Below, piece after piece: positions 1 to 8,732 of a stretch of DNA of 39,409 nucleotides. Made by a program: the position numbers and the translations under genes. The stretch's first letter is position 1. Each line of letters starts with the position of its first letter. The notes below the pieces were generated by a model. That model was given only the letters and a program-made list of their open reading frames with translations. It searched no databases and had not been told where the DNA came from. This stretch comes from Haloferula sp. (GTDB lineage: Bacteria > Verrucomicrobiota > Verrucomicrobiia > Verrucomicrobiales > Akkermansiaceae): the NCBI GenBank assembly GCA_007126655.1, contig SLAV01000322.1:1-39409 (forward strand). Direction: 5' to 3'.

Positions 1-753
1 GAAGACACACTTCCCGGCGAGCCCACCGGCGAGCCGGATTGGGATTTCGTCGAGGCCACCGTCACCGACCTCAAGCGCCGCCTCGATTCCATGGGTCCCG
101 TGAACCTCGACGCCATCGAGGAATACGAGGAACTCGAGGAGCGCCACAACTTCCTCCGCAAGCAGCACGACGACCTCGTCACCTCCAAGACCGAACTGCT
201 CACTGTGATCGACCGCATCAACGAGGAGACCCGGCGCCGTTTCTCAGAAACCTTCGCCCAGGTCCGCGTCAACTTCCGCGACATGTTCAAGGAACTGTTC
301 GGAGAGAAGTCCCAGGCGGATCTCACGCTTGTGGACGAGGACGATCCACTTGAATCCGGCATTGAGGTCATCGCCAAACCGCCAGGAAAGAAGCTCCAGT
401 CCATCAGCCTGCTCTCCGGCGGCGAACGCTCGATGACGGCCGTCGCCCTGCTGTTCTCGATTTACATGATCAAGCCCAGCCCGTTCTGCGTGCTCGACGA
501 ACTCGACGCCCCGCTCGACGAGGCCAACATCGGCCGTTTCGTCAAGGTGCTCGACCGGTTCATCGACCGCTCTCAGTTCATCATCGTCACCCACTCCAAG
601 CGCACCATGGCCCGCGCCGACGTGATGTACGGCGTCACCATGGAGGAGTTCGGCGTCTCGAAACCGGTCGGCATGCGCCTGACCCATGCCGAAGGCACCG
701 CGGTGCCGACGGGTTCCACGCCTGAAAAAGCCACCCTACAGCTCAACGCGTGA
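1..753 (+). CDS. smc: Chromosome segregation protein SMC, C-terminal part (5' end outside window)
   Basis: Open from the first base, so only the last 250 residues are present. The protein is the SMC ATPase that, with ScpA/ScpB, organises and segregates the chromosome. Visible are the end of the returning coiled coil (Glu/Arg-rich, around residues 30-85), then the C-terminal ATPase lobe with the ABC signature LLSGGERSM and the Walker B stretch FCVLDELDAPLDEAN, followed by the H-loop region IIVTHSK. The conserved segment MGPVNLDAIEEYEEL before the coil is typical of bacterial SMC. The gene ends 13 bases before the convergent EamA gene. Identification is firm; nothing can be said about the N-terminal lobe or hinge. 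Confidence 0.95.
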   Translation, partial: EDTLPGEPTGEPDWDFVEATVTDLKRRLDSMGPVNLDAIEEYEELEERHNFLRKQHDDLVTSKTELLTVIDRINEETRRRFSETFAQVRVNFRDMFKELFGEKSQADLTLVDEDDPLESGIEVIAKPPGKKLQSISLLSGGERSMTAVALLFSIYMIKPSPFCVLDELDAPLDEANIGRFVKVLDRFIDRSQFIIVTHSKRTMARADVMYGVTMEEFGVSKPVGMRLTHAEGTAVPTGSTPEKATLQLNA

Positions 754-766
754 ATGCTCCATGCGA

Positions 767-1642
767 TCAGGGAAGCACAATCAGCACCACACCGCAGAAT
801 GCGAGAATGACGCCCGCGATTCTCCTCCAGTTCAGCGGTTCCCCCAGCATCAGCCACGCGAAAATGACGATGAAAATCGCCGCGGTCTCGTTGAGCACGG
901 ATGCGATCGAAGCCTGCGTCAGCTTGTAGCCGGCCAGCCAGAAAAGCATCGACACGTAGCTGCCGATCACGCTCGCGCCGATGACAGTCGGCCACGGCTG
1001 TGGTGATCGAAAATGAGCGAGGACGCGCCTCCAACTGCCCGCCGCGCCAACATACAAAAGCATGCCCAGCGCTCCTGCCATCAGACGGACGCCTACGGTC
1101 CACAAAAACTCGTGGTTTTCGAGGACCGGCTTGATCATCACGATGGCGATGGCCATGAAAAGCACGCTGGCCAGCGCGAATGCGGCACCTTTCCAAAGCA
1201 CCTCGGGACTGATTTCGCGCCGGTTGTGCCGCCACGTGACCAACAGCACGCCGATGAGAACCAAAAGGAAAGCCGCATACTGGAACAGCCGCAGATGCTC
1301 GCCGAGAAACACCAGCGATAGCACGATCACGAACGGCGAGAACATCATGCCGATCACGCCCGTGCGTCCCGCACCCATCAGGTTGAGCGCGCGAAAATAC
1401 CAGGTGTCTCCAATGGCGATTCCAATCACGCCCGACACCACCACGATCCACCACTCCATCGCGCTGTATCCGGGCAGCGAGACACCATGGAAAATCCAGA
1501 TGGTGGGCACCATCAGACCCGCCGCCAGCAGGTTCTTGAACAGGTTCAGCTCGAACGCGGGCAAGGTTTCACCCGATCGCCTGAACAGAATGACCGCCAG
1601 TGCCCAGGACACGGCGCAGGCAATTGCAAAAAACTCACCCAT
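767..1642 (-). CDS. EamA/DMT-family transporter
   Basis: A 291-residue, very hydrophobic protein with about ten predicted membrane segments arranged as two EamA repeats, the usual size for the drug/metabolite transporter superfamily. It starts MGEFFAIACAVSWALAVILF, the usual first helix of EamA permeases, and the second repeat starts near residue 150. Such inner-membrane permeases export amino acids, nucleotides or other small metabolites; the substrate cannot be read from the sequence. It stands alone, convergent with smc. A -35/-10-like pair (TTGGCC, 17 bases, TAGGGT on the minus strand) lies 15 bases before the start. Confidence 0.85.
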   Translation of the reverse strand: MGEFFAIACAVSWALAVILFRRSGETLPAFELNLFKNLLAAGLMVPTIWIFHGVSLPGYSAMEWWIVVVSGVIGIAIGDTWYFRALNLMGAGRTGVIGMMFSPFVIVLSLVFLGEHLRLFQYAAFLLVLIGVLLVTWRHNRREISPEVLWKGAAFALASVLFMAIAIVMIKPVLENHEFLWTVGVRLMAGALGMLLYVGAAGSWRRVLAHFRSPQPWPTVIGASVIGSYVSMLFWLAGYKLTQASIASVLNETAAIFIVIFAWLMLGEPLNWRRIAGVILAFCGVVLIVLP

Positions 1643-2046
1643 CGGCTGTTTGACGTGACCCTATCGAACAAAATCAAGAAGGCCAAGCCTATCTAAATCA
1701 ATCTTGCCAATGGTTGTTCAAAACCTGTTCGACGCGGACCCTGCCAACAACGTTGCAAATTCCTGTGAACAACCGTGTGTGAAGTTGGGAAAGAAAGGTT
1801 CACCTGCGACCTGAAGGCCTCCGAAGCCGCTGCAAGTGAAGCGGTTCACCCAGGTTGTTCTTCCCGTGGAACCCTCATGGAATCGGTGAGGAACATGATT
1901 TCCAACGGGTTGTTCACACGCTTAAGATGATGAGTTTGATGGATTGAAAATAAATTCCACTTCATCCTGATTCCGCATCAACCCGGTTTCCTGGCTTCGG
2001 ATTCCACCATTTAGCGATGGTATTGTTCCCGGATCATGATTGACTG
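1643..2046. other. Intergenic region between EamA gene and RND operon with repeated GGTTGTTC octamer
   Basis: About 400 bases without a credible gene, clearly more AT-rich than its surroundings. The octamer GGTTGTTC occurs at 1712-1719, 1853-1860 and 1908-1915, and its reverse complement at 1767-1774. The second and fourth of these four copies share the longer TGTGAACAACC / GGTTGTTCACA as an inverted pair about 140 bases apart. A small inverted repeat ACCAT-N6-ATGGT lies at 2006-2021 just before the efflux operon. The region must hold the divergent promoters of the EamA gene and the efflux operon; the octamers could be regulator sites. Confidence 0.5.
1658..1686 (-). promoter_or_regulatory. 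Candidate promoter of the EamA gene
   Basis: On the minus strand TTGGCC (1681-1686) and TAGGGT (1658-1663) are separated by 17 bases; the -10-like element ends 15 bases before the EamA start at 1642. No Shine-Dalgarno sequence follows. This is a pattern match only. Confidence 0.3.
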
Positions 2047-3114
2047 GTGATCGTGTTCGCCAAGGTTTTCCAGGAAATCACCCCCCATCCACTGGTTGGC
2101 ATCATTCTTGCCACATCGATCTTTGTGGCATGCGGTCCTGATGAGGAGACAACCAATGGCACACAAGGAAGCCGGGACCCGAAAGTCGAGGTCGTTGATG
2201 TGGAGAAGCACGCATTTGAAACAAAGCGGGCCTGGCAGGGAACGCTGGAACCCCTGAGGGTCTATGAGATCGTGGCTCCCGAAAACGGCCGCGTCTCTGA
2301 ATTCCGCCTGGATGTGGGTGACTTGGTTTCAGCAGGCGATGTGGTCGTGAAAATGCGGTTCCCGTATGCCGATGCCCGGCGAGGTCATCTTGCCGAGCGT
2401 GTCGGGCAGTTGGAAGTGGAGAAAGAACGACTCAAACGTCTCGCCGCAAGCCGGGCGACCAGCGATGCCGAGGTGGCCGCCGCCCGAATCGACCTGCTCC
2501 AGGCAATGGCGGAATTGCGTGGAATCGAAGCCCTGCTCGCGGAAGGCATCATTCGCGCGCCCGCCGACGGATGGATTTTGGAAACAGCGGTGGTCGCTGG
2601 CTCCTCGGTCGTTGAAGAAACCGTCCTCGCCCGTCTGGCGGACGCGTCTTCCATGGGCATCCGGATCCAGGTGCCGAACACGGAAATACGGTATTTCGAC
2701 GATGTCGGAATGCTTACCGCCACCACGTCAGGAGGCGGGCGGCACCCGATCACCCGGACGATGCGCCACGGCACACAGGGATCCAACACCACGGGGGTGG
2801 AATTATGGCTCGACGTGCGGAACCCGGAGTTCGTGGGCGCGGCGACCATCGGATACAAATCGGCGAATGACGTCCTGGCGGTTCCATGGTCCTCGGTCGC
2901 AACCGACGACAATATGGCATGGGTTGGCTTGCTGGACGACGAAAACCGGGTTGAACGCCGCACCGTCACCCTGGGAGCAACCTCCGGGACAATGGTCGAA
3001 GTATTGGATGGCTTGGATGATGGCGACACCGTCCTGCTCTACCAGCCCCGATCGCATGGGGAAGGCGCGCGGGTTGATCCGGTGCCACGCAACAAAAGTT
3101 CCGAAACCGACTGA
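2047..3114 (+). CDS. RND efflux periplasmic adaptor (membrane fusion protein), probable lipoprotein
   Basis: 355 residues. This is the periplasmic adaptor that links an RND pump to an outer-membrane channel. The N-terminus has a hydrophobic stretch ending IFVACG, a near-lipobox with Cys29, so the protein is probably lipid-anchored. Residues about 60-100 form the first half of a biotinyl-lipoyl domain (YEIVAPENGRVSEF, DVGDLVSAGDVV), residues about 100-160 the alpha-hairpin, and IIRAPADGWI the second lipoyl half, followed by beta-barrel and membrane-proximal domains. The hairpin is short. The start is a GTG; a second GTG lies two codons on and no ribosome binding site is visible. Its stop overlaps the pump gene start by one base (TGATG), so the two are translationally coupled. 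No TolC-type channel gene lies nearby. Confidence 0.87.
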   Translation: MIVFAKVFQEITPHPLVGIILATSIFVACGPDEETTNGTQGSRDPKVEVVDVEKHAFETKRAWQGTLEPLRVYEIVAPENGRVSEFRLDVGDLVSAGDVVVKMRFPYADARRGHLAERVGQLEVEKERLKRLAASRATSDAEVAAARIDLLQAMAELRGIEALLAEGIIRAPADGWILETAVVAGSSVVEETVLARLADASSMGIRIQVPNTEIRYFDDVGMLTATTSGGGRHPITRTMRHGTQGSNTTGVELWLDVRNPEFVGAATIGYKSANDVLAVPWSSVATDDNMAWVGLLDDENRVERRTVTLGATSGTMVEVLDGLDDGDTVLLYQPRSHGEGARVDPVPRNKSSETD

Positions 3115-6100
3115 TGAGTTCAGGGGCATCACACGCGGTGCGCTTTTTCACCGCTCTCTCAAAGCACCAGCTGCCGATTGCAGTGGTCGTGATGGTTGTC
3201 GTCGCCGCGGCGGTGATCGTGTTGCTCCGGATGCCGTTGCAGTTGTTGCCGGAAATCCAATACCCGCAGATCCGCGTGATCGGGGATTACCCCGGACGCA
3301 CTGCGGGTGTGATCGAGGAAAGTGTGAACCAGCCGCTGGAAGAGGCTTTCGCCGGACTCGAAGGCCTGCTCAAAATGGAAAGCCGTTCGGGTGACGGGCG
3401 CAGCTACATCGAGTTGTTTTTCCAGCCGGGCCACGATCTGGATCGTGGCTTGCAAGACGCGTTGCAAGGCGTTGCCCGGGCGCGGGGTTCGATTCCGCCG
3501 GAATTCCCCGACCCGCGCGTGTTCCAGGTGGGCACCACCGAGTCGCCGGTATTGCAGATCGCGTTTTCCTCCGAAGCCATGTCCGCCGGGGATCTGCGCG
3601 GCCGTCTGCGAGCGGATGTGCTGCCCCGTTTGCGCACCATTCCGGGCGTCGAGGCGGCGTTCATCGCCCGCGAGGACAACCGCGAACTCATCGTCGAACT
3701 CGACCCGGATCAAATGGATGCCGCGGGGCTCGTCGATGAAGACGTCGAAGAAATCCTTTTCACCGCGATGGCACCACCCGTGGACGGCGCGATCCGGACC
3801 ACCGAGTTCGAAGGCGTGGGCACGCTGGCCGCCACCCAATGGGATGTGGAGGAAATCGGCGCCCTTCCGGTGAAACCCCGCGCGGCCGGCTCGCGGCCCG
3901 TCAGGCTTTCCGATATCGCGACCATCCGCCGCACCACCTCCGACGAAAGCCTGCGCGTGCGCCTCAATGGCGAGAACGCCGTGCTGCTCACCGTCCACCG
4001 CACCACCCGGGCCAACGCCGTTCGCATGGCCAATCGGGTGCGTGGCGCGGTGGAGCGCTCCGTTTCCTCTTCCGAGATGAACGACGTGAAGGCCGAGGTG
4101 TTGTTCGACGATTCACTCGTCACCGCCGCCGCGGCGCGCAACGTCGGCATTGCCGCGGCCGCCGGATCGCTGCTGGCAATGGTCTTGATCATTCTCGGGT
4201 TGCGGAACCGCCGCAGCGCGCCGGTCGTCGCCTCCATCGTGCTCGCCGGCCTCGCCGGATCGGTGATCGTGCTCCACGCCTTCGGCCAGTCGCTCAACCT
4301 GCTGACGATGGCCGGGCTGCTGCTTTCCGTGGGCCTCGGGCTCGACTACGCGATCATTTACTTCGACCGCCTGGAGCGGCTGGCCGCGCGCAAGGGCGGC
4401 GATGTCTCCACCCTCTCCGCCCGCGCCGCCGCCAGTGTCGTGCGCCCGCTAGTCGGCGCGGTGGTCACCACCCTCGGGGCGATCCTGCCGTTTCTCTTCG
4501 TCGATGGATTGATCGCTCTGATCTTCCGCCCGCTGATCCTCACCGTGGCCATCGCTTCGGTGCTGACCTTCGCTTTCGCCATGGTGATCCTGCCCGCGAT
4601 GCGCGTCCGCGCGCCCGGTGTGGCGGATGATGACGCGCAAACGCCCGCTCCCCGCGTGCCGCCACGACTCGTCAAGATCCTGCACACCAGCGCGGCGCTC
4701 GTCGTTGCCGTATTCATGGCCCTGGCCCTGTGGCTCGGCCCGCGCGCCCTGCCCTTCGAAGTGCTTCCGGTGGTGGACGACGGGTTTGTCGAAATCCGCC
4801 TCGTTCATCCGCCCGGCATTCCCATGGACCGGCTCGACGCGCTCTCGCGCCGGATCGAGCAAACCTTCGCCTCAACACCGGGCACCCGCTCCGTGTTCGC
4901 CTCGGTGGGCGGCTATTTCCGCGAAGGCATGCCATCCTTCCGCCCGGGGACCGTGAATTACATGGTGCGCGTCAAAACCGGGGACGGCCACAGCTCCGTC
5001 GATTGGGCCGATGAAGTGCGCGAGGCGGTCGCGGACCTCGGCATTCCCGACATCCGCCTATCCATCACCACGCCACGCATCCGCAACGTCGAGACGCGGC
5101 TTGCCGATGCGGACGTGATCCTGGTGCTCACCCGCACCGATGGCGACCTGCTGGCGCTCGGTGAGGACGAGCGCGAGGCCATGGCCCGGATGGAGGGGGT
5201 CGAGGGGTTGATCGACGTCGAGCGGCTGCGCGCCGGGGTCAGCCCGCGCTGGCAGATCCGGCCCGACCGCGAGGCGCTGGCGCTGCACGGCATTCCCGAG
5301 AGCGATCTGCGGGGGTTCGTCGGCCGTGCGCTGGAAGGGAGGGTCGTGCGCCAGCGGATCGAACACGGCGAGCCGCTCACGCTGCGGCTGCGCCACCTCC
5401 GAACCGCACCCGGTCCCGAGAGAGTGCTCCAAGGCAGGCTTCCCGCGCCCGGCGGCGGATCCGTGCATCTGGGCGATGTGGCCACCTTCGCGCTCGTCGA
5501 GGAGCCCACCCACATCGAGCGCCGCGAGCAGCAGCGCGTCGTCCGCATCGCCGCCGCGCTCGATCCCGCCGGGTCGGCCCCGGAGCAGGTCCTCCGCAAT
5601 CTCGAAGCCAGCCTCGCGGGCGCGCCATTCGAGCCGCAAACCAGTTGGTGGACCGAGGGCGAGGTGGAGGCCATCGGAGAGACGCGGCGCACCTTCGCGA
5701 TCGCCCTCGGGCTGGCGCTGTTCTTCGTTTTTTCCTGGCTGCTGATCCAATACCGCCGCGTTTCCTTCGCCATCGCCACCCTGGTGGTGCTGCCGCTCGG
5801 CGGCGGCGGTGCCTTCTGGCTGCTGATGTCGATGGGCCGACCCATCGACGCCATGGTGCTCGCCGGGCTGCTCATCGCCATCGGCATCTCGGCCAACAAC
5901 GCCATCCTCGTCCTCAGCCAGGCCGGGGAAAGCGAGGGCATGCCGGATGATTTCGGGAAACGTCCGCTCGCCGAGCGCCTCCGCTCCGCCGGGCGTCTGC
6001 GTCTGCGCCCGGTGGTCATCACCACCACCAGCACCGTCATCGGCATGTCGCCGCTGTTGCTCGGCGGCGGCGGCGTGGCCGGCATGCTCCAGCCGCTCGC

Positions 6101-6197
6101 GATCGCCCTGATCGGGGCGCTCCTCGCCTCGATCCCGCTCTCCTGCCTCGTGCTCCCCGCGCTGGCCGCCCGGCTCGCGCGCGAGCAACCCGCCTGA
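3114..6197 (+). CDS. RND-family efflux pump, inner-membrane subunit
   Basis: 1027 residues, the usual size for the AcrB/MexB superfamily: a proton-driven trimeric inner-membrane exporter. Helix 1 is at residues 20-38, followed by the porter-domain start LPEIQYPQIRV, the helix 2-6 block at about 340-500, a second periplasmic half, and the final helices from about 860. The residues that relay protons in AcrB are altered. The helix-4 Asp-Asp pair is Asp411-Tyr412 (GLGLDYAIIYF), and the helix-10 Lys is Asn928 or Asn929 (GISANNAIL). Asn at that position is known in other RND branches, so the pump is likely active but not of the AcrB drug-pump clade. Substrate unknown. A near-identical 12-base tandem repeat (GACGCCCCGCG) spans the region just after the stop. 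Confidence 0.9.
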   Translation: MSSGASHAVRFFTALSKHQLPIAVVVMVVVAAAVIVLLRMPLQLLPEIQYPQIRVIGDYPGRTAGVIEESVNQPLEEAFAGLEGLLKMESRSGDGRSYIELFFQPGHDLDRGLQDALQGVARARGSIPPEFPDPRVFQVGTTESPVLQIAFSSEAMSAGDLRGRLRADVLPRLRTIPGVEAAFIAREDNRELIVELDPDQMDAAGLVDEDVEEILFTAMAPPVDGAIRTTEFEGVGTLAATQWDVEEIGALPVKPRAAGSRPVRLSDIATIRRTTSDESLRVRLNGENAVLLTVHRTTRANAVRMANRVRGAVERSVSSSEMNDVKAEVLFDDSLVTAAAARNVGIAAAAGSLLAMVLIILGLRNRRSAPVVASIVLAGLAGSVIVLHAFGQSLNLLTMAGLLLSVGLGLDYAIIYFDRLERLAARKGGDVSTLSARAAASVVRPLVGAVVTTLGAILPFLFVDGLIALIFRPLILTVAIASVLTFAFAMVILPAMRVRAPGVADDDAQTPAPRVPPRLVKILHTSAALVVAVFMALALWLGPRALPFEVLPVVDDGFVEIRLVHPPGIPMDRLDALSRRIEQTFASTPGTRSVFASVGGYFREGMPSFRPGTVNYMVRVKTGDGHSSVDWADEVREAVADLGIPDIRLSITTPRIRNVETRLADADVILVLTRTDGDLLALGEDEREAMARMEGVEGLIDVERLRAGVSPRWQIRPDREALALHGIPESDLRGFVGRALEGRVVRQRIEHGEPLTLRLRHLRTAPGPERVLQGRLPAPGGGSVHLGDVATFALVEEPTHIERREQQRVVRIAAALDPAGSAPEQVLRNLEASLAGAPFEPQTSWWTEGEVEAIGETRRTFAIALGLALFFVFSWLLIQYRRVSFAIATLVVLPLGGGGAFWLLMSMGRPIDAMVLAGLLIAIGISANNAILVLSQAGESEGMPDDFGKRPLAERLRSAGRLRLRPVVITTTSTVIGMSPLLLGGGGVAGMLQPLAIALIGALLASIPLSCLVLPALAARLAREQPA

Positions 6198-6299
6198 CGC
6201 CCCGCGTGACGCCCCGCGCGATGGCGTGTGCCATGTCGCTTGCCATCGGTCTCAGCCATCCTATCGATCCCATTCCGGCAAGACCACCCGCCACCCAGC

Positions 6300-7103
6300 A
6301 TGTCCACCGCCCGCCGTCCGCAGATTTACCATTGCGAGGTCGTCCACCGCCGCCTCCGCCCGCTGCGGCGCGCGTTCCGCTACCGGGTATTCATGCTCGA
6401 TGTCGATCCCGACGCGCTCGACGGCGTCGCCCGGAATTGCCGCGGGCTGTCCCACAACCGTTTCAACCTGTTTTCCATCCGCGACGCGGATCACATCGAC
6501 CTCGGTCTTCCCGGCGGCATCCGCCCGAACCTCGCGGCCTGGCTGGCAGACCGCGGCAGGACGCTCGCGCCGGAGGACTCGCTGCGCCTGCTCACCTTTC
6601 CGAGCTGCCTCGGCTACGGCTTCAACCCCGTCTCGTTCCACTACATCACACCGGCCGATGGATCCCCGCCCTACGCTGTTGCCGAAGTGGTGAACACGTT
6701 CCGCGAAATGAAGCTCTACCTCGTGGAACCCGGAGCCAACGGCGCGCCCGCGGCCCGCATGCCCAAGAACTTCTACGTCTCGCCGTTCTCCGATCCGGGC
6801 GATGATTTCGATTTCCGCCTCGGCATCCCGGATGCCGGCTGGCGCGTGCGGATTGACAACCTCGACTCCGGCGGCCTCGTCCTCACCAGCGCGATCCGCG
6901 GTTCCGCCGTCCCGCTCACCTCCGGCCGCCTGCTGTGGTGCGCGGTGAAATACCCGCTGCTCTCCGTGAAAATCATCAGCCTCATCCACTGGCACGCGCT
7001 CAAGATGTGGCTCGCTCGCGTGCCATTTTTCCGCAAGAGCGAGCGCCGCGAAGCGCAGACCGAAGTACTGCGGCCCCATGGCAACACCCGCGAACCGAAG
7101 TGA
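6300..7103 (+). CDS. DUF1365 family protein
   Basis: 267 residues from the ATG chosen here; the frame is open further upstream to 6228, but the conserved part begins at QIYHCEVVHRRLRPLRRAF, immediately after this start. Family motifs are LTFPSCLGYGFNPVSFHY, VVNTFREMKLYLVE and KNFYVSPF. DUF1365 proteins are of unknown biochemical role and are often encoded beside cyclopropane-fatty-acid synthase and amine-oxidase-like genes, suggesting a link to lipid modification; those partners are not present here. The gene follows the RND pump by about 100 bases on the same strand and may share its transcript. The product is soluble with a hydrophobic C-terminal third. Confidence 0.85.
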   Translation: MSTARRPQIYHCEVVHRRLRPLRRAFRYRVFMLDVDPDALDGVARNCRGLSHNRFNLFSIRDADHIDLGLPGGIRPNLAAWLADRGRTLAPEDSLRLLTFPSCLGYGFNPVSFHYITPADGSPPYAVAEVVNTFREMKLYLVEPGANGAPAARMPKNFYVSPFSDPGDDFDFRLGIPDAGWRVRIDNLDSGGLVLTSAIRGSAVPLTSGRLLWCAVKYPLLSVKIISLIHWHALKMWLARVPFFRKSERREAQTEVLRPHGNTREPK

Positions 7104-7175
7104 CGATTGCGGAACGAACACCACCCCGTAAAATTTACCCTTGGTTTCTTTCCTTTTCGGGGAAAAACATCGGTC

Positions 7176-7580
7176 TCACTGGAAAAACGGGATGCTCATC
7201 GGATATTTCCACACCACCCCTTCGTTCGCCCGGATCGCGCCGATGATGGGGAAAATGATGGAGAGCAGCAGCAGCGGGATGAACACAACCGCGCCGATCC
7301 CGCAGGTGATCACCGTGATCACAAAGCCCACGACACTGTAGATCAGGAACGAAATCATCCAGTTGGTCACGATCTTCCCGTGGGCGTCCAGCTCAGGCAA
7401 GCGGTCTTTGAGGAGCAGCCAGATCAGCAGCGGCCCGGCGAAGCCAAGGCCAGGCATCAAGTAGCCGAGAAATTGTGAGAGGTGCAGGAACAGCGCCCAT
7501 TGCCGGCCGTTCAACCCGCCGGGCAGGGGCGATGGCGGCGGCGGTGCCTGTGGAGGCAACGGTGGCGGGGTCTCTTGCAT
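7176..7580 (-). CDS. DUF4870 domain membrane protein
   Basis: 134 residues. A proline-rich cytoplasmic leader (residues 1-25) is followed by about three membrane segments: LFLHLSQFLGYLMPGLGFAG, the stretch around ISFLIYSVVGFVITVI and VFIPLLLLSIIFPIIGAI. The arrangement and the motif with Trp-Met-Ile-Ser-Phe fit the DUF4870 (Tic20-like) family, small inner-membrane proteins without a known activity. The frame continues upstream to 7625, but the ATG at 7580 is preferred because it is followed by the family-like Pro-rich leader and preceded at close range by a promoter-like pair. The gene is convergent with the DUF1365 gene. Confidence 0.8.
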   Translation of the reverse strand: MQETPPPLPPQAPPPPSPLPGGLNGRQWALFLHLSQFLGYLMPGLGFAGPLLIWLLLKDRLPELDAHGKIVTNWMISFLIYSVVGFVITVITCGIGAVVFIPLLLLSIIFPIIGAIRANEGVVWKYPMSIPFFQ

Positions 7581-7590
7581 TGGTGTCGGA

Positions 7591-7619
7591 ACATGATGCC
7601 GCCGCCGCCCCGCGCACAA
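7591..7619 (-). promoter_or_regulatory. Candidate promoter of the DUF4870 gene
   Basis: Minus-strand TTGTGC (7614-7619), 17-base spacer, TCATGT (7591-7596), ending ten bases before the ATG at 7580. The implied leader is only a few bases long. Confidence 0.35.
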
Positions 7620-7856
7620 CTCCAATCCGGCGCATTTTTTTTGTCGAGGGTTTGGCTGATGTGGCCGATCCCGGATGGTTCGGTGGCGGTGCGCGGGATG
7701 AGGGTGCCATCCGCCAGTGCGGGTTTGGTCATCTGCAAACCCATGTCAGGCCCACTATGCGAAAATGGGGGTGAATTATTCGCGGTTTTTCATTCTCGCT
7801 ATTGAAATGACTGAGACCGTGATTTCAGCGCAATCGCTCTGGTCCTTGATCAGTGA

Positions 7857-7885
7857 TTGTCGACCGGAGCGGGGGAACGTAGCCT
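7857..7885 (+). promoter_or_regulatory. Candidate promoter of the metallo-hydrolase gene
   Basis: TTGTCG (7857-7862), 17-base spacer, TAGCCT (7880-7885), ending eight bases before the ATG at 7894. This would give a leaderless or nearly leaderless transcript, and supports that ATG over upstream in-frame starts. Confidence 0.35.
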
Positions 7886-7893
7886 GGTGGCGG

Positions 7894-8688
7894 ATGACGG
7901 CGGGCATTTCAGTGACGTTCCTCGGTACGGGCACCTCGGTGGGCGTGCCGGTGATCGGCTGTGACTGCGACGTGTGCGCCTCAACAGACCCGAGAAACCG
8001 GCGCACGCGGTCGTCGGTCGTCGTCCGGCACGGCAATACCACGGTGCTCGTCGATACCGGACCGGACCTGCGCGAACAGGCGCTGCGCGAGGGACTGCGG
8101 TCGGTGGACGCCGTGATCTACACCCACGCGCACCTCGACCACGTCGTCGGCTTCGACGAACTCCGGGCATTCTGCTGGCGGCGACCGGGCGGGCTGCCGT
8201 TGCACGCGACGGCCAATTGCATGGGGACGTTGCGGACGATGTTCGGCTGGGCGTTCGACGCGGTAAACGCGAAAAACGGCGGCTACGTGAGGCCAGAACC
8301 CCAGGTGATCGAAGGCGCGCTGGAGATCGCCGGTCTCAAGGCGGTGCCCCTGCCCGTCGAGCACGCCGCAGTAGAGACCATCGGCCTGATGTTCGGCGAT
8401 GGCAACGCGAGGCTGGCATACCTGCCCGATGTGAAACGCATACCAGTCGCCACGGCGGAAATGCTGCGCGGCGTGGACGTGCTGATCGTCGATGCGCTGC
8501 GCGAAAGCGACCACCCCACCCATTTCACCACCGCCGAGGCGCTCGATCTCGCGCGCGCCTGCGGGGCGCGGCAAACCTGGCTCACCCACCTCGGTCACGA
8601 AAACGACCACGCCACCCTCGCCGCCACCCTCCCGGAGGGCGTGGACGTCGCCTACGACGGCCTCACCATCGACGTCGTTCGCGGTTGA
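7894..8688 (+). CDS. PhnP-like MBL-fold metallo-hydrolase
   Basis: 264 residues from the ATG at 7894, which directly precedes the first beta strand ISVTFLGTGTSVGVPVIGC. The metallo-beta-lactamase metal motif is THAHLDHVVG (HxHxDH), with a later Asp (YLPDVKR) and a C-terminal His in LTHLGHEN. The Cys cluster GCDCDVC just after the first strand is typical of PhnP-type phosphodiesterases, which cleave cyclic phosphate diesters such as phosphoribosyl 1,2-cyclic phosphate. No phn genes are nearby, so the natural substrate is open; the annotation as a phosphodiesterase is a family inference. It ends 44 bases before leuA and may be cotranscribed with it. Confidence 0.85.
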   Translation: MTAGISVTFLGTGTSVGVPVIGCDCDVCASTDPRNRRTRSSVVVRHGNTTVLVDTGPDLREQALREGLRSVDAVIYTHAHLDHVVGFDELRAFCWRRPGGLPLHATANCMGTLRTMFGWAFDAVNAKNGGYVRPEPQVIEGALEIAGLKAVPLPVEHAAVETIGLMFGDGNARLAYLPDVKRIPVATAEMLRGVDVLIVDALRESDHPTHFTTAEALDLARACGARQTWLTHLGHENDHATLAATLPEGVDVAYDGLTIDVVRG

Positions 8689-8732
8689 CCGCAACCGCCG
8701 CGATTTCCTACCCATTTCACTCCGCCACCGCC

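Larger units (their letters stand above)
7581..7893. other. Divergent intergenic region, DUF4870 / metallo-hydrolase
   Basis: 313 bases with no gene I can support. It carries a run of eight T (7635-7642) without a stem before it, and promoter-like pairs at each end, one for each divergent gene. Frames open through it give only low-complexity or unconserved translations. Confidence 0.4.

Noticed and set aside
6194-6217. Tandem repeat GACGCCCCGCG after the RND gene
   Set aside because: Only two copies of a GC-rich 11-12-mer; too short to mean anything by itself.
7635-7642. Run of eight T as a terminator
   Set aside because: No stem precedes it on either strand and it lies in the divergent promoter region.
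7974-8732. Long open frame upstream of and in frame with leuA
   Set aside because: It overlies the metallo-hydrolase gene in another frame and its translation is Arg/Pro/His-rich low complexity; leuA homology begins at 8733.
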